Part shown: in pieces, positions 43,045-54,946 of the stretch | Numbering within the stretch: the stretch's first letter is position 1 | Layout: each line of letters starts with the position of its first letter | Assembly: GCA_040954595.2 (NCBI GenBank) | Contig: CM082576.2 | Span: 20,336,001-20,400,000, forward strand | Direction of reading: 5' to 3' | Length of the DNA: 64,000 nucleotides | Origin: Balanoglossus misakiensis | Lineage: Eukaryota > Hemichordata | Notes under the pieces: model-generated | Told to the model about the DNA's origin: nothing | Seen by the model: the letters and a program-made list of their open reading frames with translations, nothing else | The model's database searches: none | Position numbers and translations under genes: made by a program

Positions 43045-43611
43045 TAACTTTTTCTGTTTTAGACACTAACAATGATATGAAGTACATATAAATCTATTTA
43101 TGTTTATCTAGGAAAAGTACGTTGAGGAATTAGAGTGAAATTCCAAAATCAAAATTTAAAAGCATTAAGAATCAAAGTATTCATGTACTGCAAATGCCAC
43201 ACTTTGGAGGAAACAAGCAATGAGGAAACAAGCAATGATTGACTGAGGTGGCCAGTCTCTGTTGAAAGTTAACATGTAAATTTCCATTGTTCTGTCAAAA
43301 GAAAATATCAATATCGTTTTGTTTGATTAAACAGGTGTTTCAAGTGTCCCTGTTTTACTCCAAACTTTTTGGTATGGCTGACTATGCAATTGCTTGATTA
43401 TTTTATAAAATTCGTATCTTCTCTCTCAATAATACATAATTTTCTAAATCATTTGAAATGGTAATTGACAATAAGATTCACCTAAAAAGTAAGATCTCAA
43501 AATTTCTATTAGTGGTCTACAATTCTCTCTACACTTTGCCTGGTTTGACTGAGTAATCTCTGATTGTACAAATCAGAATGAATTATGGGATATTTCACGT
43601 ACTGTGCAGAA

Positions 43612-44268
43612 GGGCAAATACAGACAAAACTTTCAAATTTTGGGTTAGATTTATAGAGGAAGATTTGTTTGCATACATGTCTTTGTACATTGCAATAAGG
43701 TCAGGAAATTGGAACCTTCGAATATCGGCTTTGAAATAATAAACCCACTGTTCCATGCATATGACCGATCCCTGTACTTGAGGTTAATTCCCAGACATCT
43801 TGCTGACCTTCTGAAGATGCCAAACTCTCTGTTGTTACATTTCAAAGCAGGTGGTTTTGTTTGCAATTTGTCAGGCTCAACTTGGGTTAATGTAGCACTA
43901 GATGAAGCCCATGAAATGTGCGTCAATAAAGATGTTAAAGCTGCATTGCATACTTCTACAGGTGGGTTAATGGAGAGAATAGCAATTTATTTACCCTATA
44001 GAGCTATGGCTGCCAAGAATCTAAAAGATCAGTTATTTTCTTTCTAAAATGAAACCCATAATTCAGTTAGTGTACATAAAATACATGAGTCAAACTGCAG
44101 GTTGTATATCAATTGTCTTGAAGGTGCTGATGTATTTTCACCACTTAATACCGCCAGGGAGCTAACTAATATATTTTCAGATGACACAGCAAAGAATAGC
44201 GTCAAGGACACTGTGGTCCCATTTGAGGATTATGCGGAAACAGTGACACACCAGAATAAAAATTACAG
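43612..44268 (+). pseudogene. Transposase-like core segment (LDEAHE), copy B
   Basis: Counterpart of 16370-17026 with LDEAHEMCVNKD intact, a TAA at 44045-44047 (LFSF then stop) and the same downstream donor at 44269. After the stop, NETHNSVSVHKIHES continues in frame. Confidence 0.55.
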
Positions 44269-45270
44269 GTGACATTGCAAGCAGATATGATCTTACGATA
44301 TAGAAATATGGAATGTAAAAAAAATTAACAAGGAACATGCCCAATAAATTGTCATGTGTCATGACAGTCTTACAAGTAGTGCTAGAAAAAAAATTGACCA
44401 AAAATTGCCTGTGCAAACATATATGAGAAGCAACTTCTTTCAGTCAGCTCAGAAACAGACAGACAGACAGACACACACACTGACCTGCCACTAGTAATAA
44501 ACAATTTAATAGCCCATGGTCTCTCTAACAGCTGGCTTATTGAAGTTATGTAAACATGTCTAAGTTGGGGGTAACAACTCCTTGTAAACAGTAACTTTCA
44601 AAACAACTGGACAATTGGTTTAGGAGAAAAAACTCGCTAAATATTGAATATTTCTGATATCAGAATTGAATAAAAGTTGCACATATACATGTATGTGTTA
44701 TGAAATTATATCCTAAATTTCAAAGCAATCAGAGAAAAAACAAATTTCAAAGCAATCAACAAGCAGTTTCACAAAAAAATATTTGTTCAAAAGTGGCAAA
44801 AACACAAAATTGTACAATACCTTACTTCAACCACTACAAGGAACATGCTGCCAAAGTTCAATGCAATATGACAAGCAGTTTCAGGAAAACAATTTTTGAC
44901 AAAAATTGCAAAAGTTTCCCCGATAACACATTTATGAAAATATCACATTTTTTACAACATATTATTTGGGTTACACCTACGAACATGCCTACCAAATTGC
45001 AAAGTAATCCGGCATGCGGTTTTACAGAAAAAAAAATTGACCAAAAATGCCAAATATTGCTCAAAATTATAAATATGCAAATTTTACAACAATTTGAACA
45101 AAACTATGGTTACTCAGACAACAATTGCGAAGCTTCATACTAAATTTAAAAGAAGTAAGCCCATCACTTTCAGAAATGAAGACTTTTTAACAATAACATG
45201 GAAAAATACAAACAAATGCATAAAAAATAGGAAATCAATAATATTAGCTCAAAACATACATTAATTGTAG

Positions 45271-45810
45271 GCCAAACAAGAGAAAACTAGTGAACTTCTT
45301 GTCAGCCACATCTTTAAAAATAATTGTACCGGCTCTGCAAGGTGATCATGTCCTCATTACAGCAGGTGGCTTTGATGGGGAAAATAGGGACAAGAGTCTT
45401 TTCGTCGGTAGTAATGGAATTGTGTCTGAGTGGGAAGCCAAAAGTTGTCATGAAGAAGCTGACAGTAGATGCATCCTTCATGCAGTTCAGTCCTCTTACA
45501 AGAAAGGTGTTATTTACCCCCCTGATACCGATACTTATCATGTTCTCCTCCCAGTACTATATCAACATGTTCAAAAGGAGATATTTGTACAACTGGATAA
45601 TGATTTATCCAATCTCACTTATTTAGACATGAATCAATTCAAATCAGATTTAAATTAAGACCCTTATTTGCAACATATTCCCCTCCAATATGTAGGCAAA
45701 ATATTTCAGGCAAAACAGTGTTCATATGCACAGGTTGTGACTATACTTTGCAGGCATCGGAAAGATATCTTTCTACAAGACATTTTTTCAATACCCTGAG
45801 TTTATAACTA
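45271..45810 (+). pseudogene. XPG/PIN-like nuclease segment, copy B
   Basis: Same motifs (HEEADSR, PPDTDTYHVLLP), with Ser to Pro in SPDTD, TAA at 45656-45658 after QFKSDLN, and a small insertion near CAGGCAAAACAG that disturbs the TGCD end. It is non-functional as read. Confidence 0.65.
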
Positions 45811-46694
45811 GTGGCACCCTTATACCTGGAACACTGATAGACACAACAGTAGACAGTGTAGGGAATGGAATTTTCGCTTTCATACGTTTAAAAGGTAGTG
45901 TTTATGTTAAGAAACATTTCCAAGCATTTGATGCATCTCATCTTTTTGAACTTTATCGACAAGTAGCCAGTGTCACTAACAGTCTTACAGATAACCACAT
46001 CAAATGGCTTACATATATACGAGAAACAATTTGGCCACGTATCCAGTATGAGGAAGAATGTATCCCTTCCTTTGAAGCCCTACAACTGCACTGGAAAAGA
46101 TCATGCTGGGTCTCTCAGTAATGGTCCCAGGCCGATCAGTGCCATGTTACGTTTCCCTTATTCAATAATTATGGATACAGACTAAGCAACGGCGAACTTG
46201 ATATTATTTGGGACAGTGATGCCAATTTAGAAAAAGTGAAAAATAATTTGGAGTTGCTAACAAAAGGGTGTGGCTGCAAAAAGATGCCAACTTGTAATAG
46301 CAGTTGTTGTAAATGTTATAAGACCCACAATGGTTGTGGCCCTGCGTGTCAAGGCAATGACTCCAGTAATCCACATAATGGGAACCCTGGATTCTGTACC
46401 ACATCGAAAAAGTATGGGGTATGCCCAAAATATACAGATAAGTCACCACTATTAGAATCACCATCACCAATCACTGATACTGAACATCATAATATGGAAA
46501 ATAGCATTGATGCAATTTTACAGGAGGAGTCACATGAATTTGACATTTTAAGAGAAGAAGAGGGAAATATTTACGAGACTGATTCTGACTTTGACGAACT
46601 GACTGATGAATATAACTTGACGGAAGAAAAACAAACTGATAATTCAAAGAATGGTGATTGTGATTCCAATGATGGTGACTGTGATGACATTTAA
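45790..46694 (+). pseudogene. Transposon C-terminal segment with CXC motif and acidic tail, copy B
   Basis: Same segment with an in-frame TAA at 46119-46121 (SCWVSQ then stop). From 46236 it is open to the end: TKGCGCKKMPTCNSSCCKCY, GPACQGNDSSNPHNG, then an acidic tail (EESHEFDILREEEGNIYE, DSDFDELTDEY) ending DGDCDDI and TAA at 46692-46694. This gives the natural C-terminus of the element protein: a CxCKK...C..CC.C zinc-cluster-like block followed by an acidic low-complexity tail. Confidence 0.6.
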
Positions 46695-46724
46695 TGAATC
46701 ATCAATGAAATTGATTGGTCTTTT

Positions 46725-47690
46725 GTGGGTTGCAGCCCTATTGTGGTTTCAGTCATACCTTTCCAATCGCACCCTGTGTGTATGTGTTAATTTCAGACAT
46801 GGTTACTGTAACCGTGTTCCAAACAATCACCATTTTATCCGCTTGACACTGGGGTAACACAGGGATCAGTTCTTTGTCCTATACTTTTTAATATGTACAC
46901 TTCTCCATTAGGTGAATTAGTTTCTAGTCATGGATGCCTGTACATAGCTTTTATGCAGATGGCTCTTCATTGTCTTTTACCAAGAAGAATGCTCCCAGAA
47001 TGCTTTCAAATCTAGAACATTGTATTTCCGATGTCGGTACTGAATGTCTGAAAATGTCTTGTGTTTAAATAACGATAAGACTGAATTTGTTATTTTTTCT
47101 GCTACTTCGGGTAATCTATCTGCCAGAGGGATTACAGAAATGCATGTGATGCTCTGAAACCTGTTCATTGTCTGACAATGATTGCACAGATCTGCCATTC
47201 AGTCGCTTTTCATTTGCAGCATATTGCACTTGTCTGTAAATATTTATCTCAAGCCGCCACAGAGCAATAAAGTTCCTTCTTTTGTTGCATTTCGAATAGA
47301 TTCATGTAATTCACTTTTATTTGGGCTCCCTAAGTACTAGATCAGCCGTATTCAAGTTCAAAATATTGCTGCTAGTTCCAAAATCACCTTTTACATCAAT
47401 GCAATTTCAGTTGCATTGGTTACCTGTGTCTGATCGTATTGTTTTCAAGATTTGTTTCTTATTTTTGAATTCATTCATAGACTTGGACCATCATATCTGT
47501 CTGATATGATCAAATTGTATGTTCCAAATCGAAACTTGGAGTCAGCTGATCAGCTCAAACTCTGTCCTGTTCAGCCCAATGCAATGATGACAACAGAAAT
47601 TGCTTGCCTTCAGACACAAATATTTATTGCATATATCATCAGCGAATAAAGGGAAATGGTTTTGAAGTTACAGTTGGCATTTTGCATTCT
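46725..47690 (+). pseudogene. Decayed non-LTR retrotransposon (reverse transcriptase remnants)
   Basis: Scattered frames show WFQSYLSNRT, VTQGSVLCPILFNMYTSPLG (RT block preceding the catalytic site), then LHWLPVSDRIVFK, DPSYLSDMI and YVPNRNLRSAD-like sequence. These are CR1/Jockey-clade LINE ORF2 motifs. The catalytic YADD is replaced (AFMQMAL). It is inserted just after the C-terminus of the 12 kb element protein, still inside its TIRs in copy B. Copy A has deleted the region. Confidence 0.7.
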
Positions 47691-48607
47691 CGAAATGTCT
47701 ACTAATATCCCAGGCCACGATACAGAGAAAAAAAATACACCAGCTGAGCTCCTCACACGTACGTAGTCATGTATGGTAAACCTGGCATTCTGTCCATATG
47801 GGACCTACATTTGTAGGCGATAGATCGATGTTGTATTGAAATCAGGCTAGTAATTAAGTTAAAACTTGGCTAATACGTTACCTTAGGGTGTTATACATTA
47901 TCCAGTAACTGTTTTACTTAAGAATTGCCTTTCAAAAGCTGTTTTCCCCACGGTAAACGTATTGTTTCACGATCAACGCAACACTTCTGTATTTACAAGG
48001 CTAACATGGAGCCGGAGAGGTCAACGTATACTTCCGGGTCATATCGTTGAACGACATCGATTATTTTTAAGCAGACTGTTACACAAGCATTTCGAATTAA
48101 TTTCTTTTCATGGATGTCGGGACCGATATTAGACCTCTCTGTCAGGAAAGTTTGGTTAACTTCCGAGGTCGTTTTCAAATGCTTTTTGACACGTTTATGG
48201 ATGTCTCTTTCGGGGTCACCAACATACCACTGAAAACACGTTAAAAACTTCTACTATTACCGACAGATTTTCATAAAATTTACGTCTGCAGTGAAAAATG
48301 GGAATCACTTTCGTAATTTATCCAGCTAACATGGTATTTTATTGCACAACAGAGCATAAAAATCAAGTTGAAAATCACCTTGAAAATTGGTCTATTGCAG
48401 TCTGTTTGAAAGTTAACGGTCGCTCGCTTGATGAACTTTCATATGCAAATGAGCACCGTGCGATCTGACTGTGTATATGTACTCCGTGTAGACTGAATGG
48501 GACCACTGTGTCCTTGACGCAATTTTTTACACTTATCAGGTATATGTTGACTAACACAAGCAAAAATATCACCAACTCATCTGAGAAATCTTATCCAAGG
48601 TCCTAAG

Positions 48608-48785
48608 GTTGTGAGATTAATAGAATCTCACACTCCCAAGGACTAGTTGTCATAATTCTGACATGAGTTGGGGATTTTATGTCCCACACGAGCCGCAGGC
48701 GAATGTGGGACAAAATATCCCTGACAAGTGTGGGAAATATGATCCTAGGTCCTTTGTGTATGAGATTATATTTCTCACACGGGCA
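48608..48785. repeat. Palindromic module with GAGCCGCAGGCGAA core, copy B
   Basis: Counterpart of 19755-19935, with CCCACACGAGCCGCAGGCGA and AATGTGGGACAAAATATCCC. The arms are slightly better preserved (GAATCTCACACTCCC). Confidence 0.7.
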
Positions 48786-49347
48786 CAAATTAGCCAAATT
48801 CGTCTTAAAACATTGAATAAATGACTCTTGAGTTGTCATCTGGCATGTTGTAGTTTCTTTACCCTGTCATTGGATAACATTTAGCGCACGTTATTAAAAA
48901 TCGCTTTGTCATCCAATCAGCGCTCGCGTCATATACAGCTTTCGATTCAGTGAGTGTGTGGGATTGATTTGTTCTTACACTCTGATCCCACACTCTCAGC
49001 ATGCCAGGAGTGTGAGAATCTATATAATTAAGATCTACGAGTTTGAAATTTTAGGTGAAGAGTTTATCAATTTCTTTGCCAACCCTGTAGGGCATTCTGG
49101 GATATGTGTTCATGCCAAAGCACAAACAGTTATGACCTGACAGCTCAGTTTGTACATCATTTCTACAAATCCACAAAGAAACTGAAAGTTTAGAAAAGTC
49201 AGGCCTGTTAGAAATATTAGAAATATCACTGTTAATACTTAATTTCAAAGCCATGTGAATTTGTTCAATTTAAGAAAATTTTAAAGGAAGGGAGGATAGG
49301 TATTGACTTGAATAATTACAATGGATGTTTTTGTTTTCTATTTTCAG

Positions 49348-49467
49348 ATGTGAATGAGTGTTCAGATTCTGTTTGTGCTGGAGGTTGTCACAATGCAGAG
49401 GGTGGATTCAGCTGTAGTTGTGGTGATGATGGTTTTTCTCTGAGTGCGGATCATGTCAATTGTTTAG
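49348..49467 (+). CDS. cbEGF exon 3, copy B
   Basis: 120 bases, phase 1-1, acceptor TCTATTTTCAG, donor gtaagt. The coding sequence is the same as the copy A exon at 20502-20621, apart from at most synonymous changes. This conservation contrasts with the stops and shifts in exons 2 and 4. Confidence 0.88.
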
Positions 49468-51250
49468 GTAAGTTTTTTTTGAGTGGGGAGGGTATAGGCT
49501 AACAATGGCTTTGCATTTCCTGCCACAAAAGGGTGCTTACAGAAGTTGTAAGTTGCAGAGATTACAGTCAGTCACCATGTTAAAAAAGAAAATAATTTAA
49601 AGTTATCAGGCACTTTCCATAGTTAGAAATATAGCGTCAAGGACACTTGGTGCTCTCTCAGTGTGTAGTGGATGACGAGCAGAATGTTTGGAGAACAGTG
49701 CAAACACCACAGTGAAATGCTGAACTGATTTGCTCATGTAATATTAAATGCAGCCTGATAAGGTAGGTGCTTGACAGGGGGAAAAACCACTTGTCCTGGG
49801 CTCTAATAACTGTTTTAAATTAAGTCTTAAAAATGGCCTGCACTCACAAATGGCCTCACACAAATATATTGTCATTTCCCTCTCAGATTCTGGATATTAT
49901 GTTATACTGATGGAATTCATTGTGTATGTCGTATCAAATTGCACCAGTGCGAGCTATGAGAAATGTGTTTTGAAAAAAAACAGTGCTTAGAAGTACTAGT
50001 CTAAAAGTGAAAGAAATACATTTGGAAAAAAAAAATATCAGACAGCATTCAAGATCAGCTGAAGTGTTTTGATAAAATTTCTCCATATTCAAGTATATAC
50101 TTTCATGTGCTGACTATAGTAGTGTAGGTGGTAGCAAAAAAAATACATGAATTGTTCAAACAGAAAGTTCAATCATTTAGTTTCCCCAGTTTATGGGTGC
50201 ATAGCAGTTGTGAACATAGTATATGAAATAAATTAAAATAGTCATTGCTCTCTGGTCCATCATTTTCGCTAGAAGTGACCTGATTTCACATCAATAGTTT
50301 CCCACCCGTCATTTCAAGCTAATTTCATGTAGAACAAAACTCCTATACAACATAATAACATTTCTAGAACCTTTTTTTGATGGTTGGGCCCACAGACTAA
50401 CACTAGTGGTTCTAAAAAGAAACTTCCATAACAACCTGTACGCTTGATGCATTCAAGTCAGGGCACACCTAACCCATTCAAAATATGCAAATTAGAAAAA
50501 GACGCATATGCATTATTTGTGTCCCCAGAGACACACACAGGAAATCAAGCGAGTGCGGCCACTAGCTGAAAGAGCTGAATTCAATGGATTGCCTTACAAT
50601 GTTCATGATACAAGGGGGTGATGATCAATGAACAGAACAGCGGTCCACTTTCACGCATTGTAGTGCACTGATCATGGCAAGTTGATCATGTCAAAACAAA
50701 CGACGATGTTAGATAGCAGTGCTTCGCAAGTTTGACTAATTTGTATGAAAATTGTCTCGCCAAACTTTTTTCTCGCGGGTAGCAAAAACACTGCTGGCTA
50801 ATCCGTTCCGATTTCTGTCCCTGTTCCAATTCTTCCGCAACACCTCAAAGCTACACACCACCGCCAAAAACATAAAGCTAGAAAATGGTATGAATTCTTG
50901 ACGGACGGAAGTAGTTTGACAGACGGTAGTAGCTCATACCCAACTTGACAGACTCCCCTGTTTACACTTCGGAGCCAAAAAAACGAGTTTGTTGTCTCGT
51001 GCATGATATTTTTGGCTTTTAAACACTACCTTGTTAAATTTAATGTGGTTACTACATTGTTTGTTTATCAGTATACAGTACTGGTACAGATAAACATATG
51101 TAATGACCAAGTTATATGCCAGATGATATTTATTAAGTTTCACACAATTTTGCTCTCTTGTTGTATATTTTCAAATGTGTACTCAAAGAAAACTGTAATT
51201 CACATGTATTCATTCTAACACATTTTATGATATTTGTGTTTTCCCCGCAG

Positions 51251-51362
51251 ATGACAATGAGTGCGATCAAGCTGGTTTGTCACCATGCCAACAAGTAGGT
51301 TGCAACACACCAACCAGTTACCAGAGTGTGGTTGCAGACCAGGATTCAACATACATGCGTTT
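51251..51362 (+). pseudogene. cbEGF exon 4, copy B (frameshifted)
   Basis: 112 bases, acceptor TTCCCCGCAG, donor gtgagt. Same two-base shift after TPTSYQ as in copy A. Copy B similarity ends about 160 bases after this exon. Confidence 0.8.
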
Positions 51363-51523
51363 GTGAGTATCTACAATTTGGAGAGAAAGTAAGATGTATG
51401 GGTTTGTACTTAGTGTCTTATACATGTATATGTGACACTGAAATCATATATTGTACAATCAGTCATTGGTAAATGTCTGCTATTCATGACACAGATCAAC
51501 ATACAGTCAAACCTGTTAGTGGC

Positions 51524-53508
51524 CACCTCTATTAGGCAGCCACCTCTATATAGTGGCCACTTTATTCTAGTCCCTGTGCAATTTACAACTACATTAATTG
51601 ACTTTTCTACAAGGTATAATGGCCACCTATCTATAAAGGCCAGTTTAGAAAAGTCCCTTCACTAGCCATAATGAGCAGGTTTGACAGCTGTTGTGTTGAT
51701 TTCTGTCTGTTTTACGTGTAACACAATCATGACATTTTTCATAAAGAGGGCAGCCTTCCAAAATTAAGTGTCATCTCAATGCAGACAATGTGAAAAAGGC
51801 GGTCAGTAGAGTACTGCTCGAGCTCATCTAGTTTGTTTTATACATGATACAAGTTGCGTGTAAAACTGACCTTACAATAAAATGTGGCTGTCGAACATAA
51901 GTCCTAACTATAGTGTTGATACACAAGACTCTCAAGTTTTTACTCTGTAACCGACTGGCCTCGTGTTCGCGTCTTGGAAGGGTAATATGACTGCATAGCA
52001 ATGTTTTATGACAATTTAGTACATAGAGAAATGGAATACTGTGACATTATTGACTCTGGGAACTATGTAGATAATGCCCAGCCTAAATATACTGACTGTC
52101 TGCAATTATAGTTTTAGCATTTTTGTTCAATTGCACTTTCAAGTACAGTCAAACCCGTCTAACACCAAAGGGACTGAAGAAATTGTTCAGATTGCAGGTG
52201 TCCAATTTAAAGAGGTTCTTTCAACATGTGGTTCCATGTCAAAGGGTTTGAACAATGTCTTTGGAATAGACAGGTTTCCCAACAGGGTTCGGTTGAGACA
52301 GGTTTTACTGTATTTTGATACATGCTCTGGCTTAACCCTATCACCACCATGGTTCAGTCTAAACCCGTTTGTTTTCTATAGTAAGGTTGGATCTTTAAAG
52401 AGAAAACTGTTTTTTTTTTCTGGGAATATCTTTATTTCTTCTGTCACAAAAATTGCATGGGAATTCTAATTCTAAAAGGAAAACTTATTTGATAAAAGAT
52501 CTCAAAGTCAAGTTTTGGATGTGGCTCCAGTTCAAGTATTGTAGGTGACTAGTTTTCTGGAGTTCAAGTCTGTATACTTGCAATAGAGTTGGTCACATGG
52601 ACTTGGGTAATCTGAGTGTGTCAGAAATTGAACTTACATACATTGAGTTGAGTAAAAGAACATGTCTGGTGTATTACTGTAATGTGACTAGATACAGCAA
52701 ATGCCTTAACTATAAGCGTATGTGAAAATACGCAGTTTTCATCGATATATCTGATTCACGAAATTAAATACACATGTTCATTAAAACCTACTATGATAGA
52801 GCGCCCCCACTGTATAGAATGTCAATTTTGAAGTCCTACATCTATGACATCATGCCTAGCTGTCAATGTTAACTGATGTGTACTTGTACTACTAGTAAAT
52901 GGAAGTATTTTAAAGTAAAGCTCAGATGCAAGTTTTTGTAAAATAAATATAATATTAAAACGTTGCAATCATTTTAGTCCTTTGGAACAGAGGTCCAATT
53001 GACTAATGTGATCACTCTGTGTGCGGCATATGGCATATTAAGCATTTAGTATTTTTCAATCAAAAGCCATTAATCCTGTGATTAATTCTGCTTCTTGCAT
53101 CATTGATTTAAATCACCACACATGAATATTTTTTTCCAAAGGACTGTGGTGCCCAAGTTTTTATGATAAGATAAACAAACAGTGAAATTCACTGAAGAAG
53201 TGAGCGAGCACTTGCCCACTCATTGTTCAATGAAAGGTGACCACCAAAACAAAAGTATTGAGAAAATAACCCGAAGTTGGAGTTACTGAGTTTTAAATTG
53301 ATTTCAATAATCTCCCAAGTGAAAAGCTTGGCTTGGCTGAAGCTCCTGTAGTCATGTTACCTGTAAGTAGATTGACACAGATGACAATGTTTGACTGTTT
53401 ACACATTTCTTTGTTTGATCTTTCAGAACATTTTTTTTCATTTCTGCTGAAATCCAGTCCATCACCAATTGTGATTACTCAGTCCTGTTTACTGTTCATT
53501 GTTGACAG
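51524..53508 (+). other. Unique region between copy B and PRKDC
   Basis: Two copies of the dispersed ACAGTCAAACC repeat (51505-51680 and 52097-52330); otherwise AT-rich with no exon that I can support. The 52074-52469 ORF overlaps repeat sequence and is not called. Confidence 0.65.
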
Positions 53509-53696
53509 ATTTGAATCTGGAGGTGGAAAGGCTGGACACAGGACTGGGATTTCTAAACACCCAACTATGGAGAGCATGGCAGAGACATTTTCTGTCAAAG
53601 TGGCAATGAACTGGTATGACTGGCTGTTAGCTGCACTGGATTGTTACACCTAGGTGTTTGGTGAGAAGTTACTAGGACCAGCAGACTTGTTTTCAG
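53509..53696 (+). pseudogene. PRKDC: PRKDC exon (HEAT region) with in-frame TAG
   Basis: Acceptor TTGTTGACAG, donor gttggg, 188 bases ending in phase 1. It reads FESGGGKAGHRTG...MNWYDWLLAALDCYT, then TAG (53651-53653), then VFGEKLLGPADLFS. This aligns with the human DNA-PKcs block FEGGG...[20 protein letters not shown] in the middle of the N-terminal HEAT repeats. DNA-PKcs is the kinase of non-homologous end joining. The stop falls inside a conserved block. An alternative donor at the stop itself (CCTAG/gtgttt) would drop the conserved FGEK segment. Confidence 0.85.
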
Positions 53697-53934
53697 GTTG
53701 GGTCTGAAATTTTTGTCTTCACAAATTCGCTGAACACTGCGTCTCACGTGACTAAGCAAGACACCTCACGAAGACAGACACAGATACAGGCCATCCACCA
53801 TTTTATAATGTGTTAGTTTTTTGACACTCTGGAAATGGTCTAATGCGCATGTCTGTTGTAAAACTTGCGTACATTTGTGTCAGTAGTTGCATTAATTTTA
53901 GCTTCACTTCCATCATAAACTGTTGGTTTTTTGG

Positions 53935-54540
53935 GTCCCATTGGTATGTACCATGGGACCTTATGGGATCGGATGCGTTTGTATGTATGTGTGTATGTAT
54001 GTATGGATGGATGGATGGATAGATGGATGGATGGATGTCTGTATGTCCACATCAAAAACTTGTAAACCGCTGCGTGTATCACCTTGATATTTGGTGTGCT
54101 GATGCAGGCTGGGCTCTAGATGGGAGTTTGTTCAAATGAAGTTGTCATTGCCAAAAATATGCAAATTAGCTGGAAAAATGTGAATTTGGGCAAAACTCAG
54201 TAACTCAAGAAGTACTGGTCAGATTGCTTTGCAAAGTGGTGTGTATTTACTTTATTGAGTTGGTTTAATTAGGCAGGAACTCCCCTCCTGTGATTCATAT
54301 GAACACGGCAAATTTCTGAATGATTACATGACTGGCTAAGTTTTAAAGAGGCCAGCTGTTCTATTTAGTGTATGTGTAGTACATATGCCATGGCAGCTTA
54401 TGGGTCAGTCAGTGTTTGCCCATTGATCTCTCGCTATGTGTGTGTGTGTGTGTCTGTATATGGCCCTGTACTCCGGTGTAGACTTTTTCTTTGTAATCAC
54501 TCAATGGGACCGCCGTATCCTTGATGCGATTTTTTTCGAT
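53935..54540 (+). repeat. Dispersed repeat, uninterrupted copy 1 (empty site)
   Basis: Begins GGTCCCATTGGTATGTACCA, has a GTAT/GGAT microsatellite (53978-54045), then a conserved body (CTGCGTGTATCACCTTGATA, GGCAGCTTATGGGTC) and a (GT)n stretch, ending near CTTGATGCGATTTTTTTC. TCTGTATATGG at 54452 is the uninserted form of the TGTA target. Non-coding. Confidence 0.85.
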
Positions 54541-54638
54541 GGTAAAGTTGGACCTCTATAGAGGGGACCATTCCGAAGGGGGGGAAGGGTTAAAACTTAA
54601 CCAATTCTCAATGATATTGATGGTGATGTACTTTGCAG

Positions 54639-54713
54639 GTGTGCGTTACATGTCCTCACAGTATTTAGCAGATAGCAGTCTGAGTGAAGAAATATGTCAA
54701 TTTGATCTCAACA
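54639..54713 (+). CDS. PRKDC: Displaced PRKDC-like cassette exon (PQR-cluster region)
   Basis: Acceptor TACTTTGCAG, donor gtacgt, 75 bases, symmetrical phase 1-1. It encodes VRYMSSQYLADSSLSEEICQ then FDLN. This is strikingly like human DNA-PKcs [22 protein letters not shown], just before the PQR autophosphorylation sites and several hundred residues C-terminal to the flanking exons. It lies between exons 53509 and 56881, which themselves join in phase 1, so inclusion would keep the frame. It is a misplaced or duplicated exon, either in the gene or through assembly error. Confidence 0.75.
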
Positions 54714-54946
54714 GTACGTGGGGCATTCTTGTCGCGATTTTTAAAATATGATTATTAAGGAAGGGTAAAAATGATTGCCAAGAAACGTGACAGATTGACT
54801 CTAGCCTGGAAGTAATAGAAAGTTTGTTTATTAGCCAATGAGATTCCACAATTCTAAATACGGCAGTTTGTGCTTACCTGCCTCTTTGATGTTTGTCACT
54901 GAGGCAGGGTACCAGTCAATCTTCACATACATCGGTCAATTGTTCT

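Larger units (their letters stand above)
35863..48471 (+). mobile_element. 12.6 kb Academ-like DNA transposon, copy B
   Basis: Same TIRs (CAGTCAGATCGCATGG start, CGTGCGATCTGACTG end) and same TGTA flanks (35859-35862, 48472-48475) as copy A. One OTU region only. It keeps the full CXC and acidic C-terminus ending at 46694. It also holds a complete palindromic element (36942-40892) with three further elements nested in it, and a non-LTR retrotransposon remnant near 46725-47650. Several coding segments have TAA stops absent from copy A. Confidence 0.85.
28183..51523. repeat. Segmental duplication, copy B
   Basis: Second copy of the unit at 1-24142. It starts within the intron after the MED25 exon ending at 28116 and ends about 160 bases after the fourth EGF exon. 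At most transposons that differ between the copies, one copy keeps an apparently clean empty site. So most differences are insertions after the copies separated, with some deletions. The 12 kb element with its TGTA flanks is in both copies and therefore predates the split. Confidence 0.95.

Noticed and set aside
53840-54082. Minus-strand ORF rich in His/Ser/Ile/Pro (also 61777-62016)
   Set aside because: Translation of GTAT/GGAT microsatellites in the dispersed repeat.
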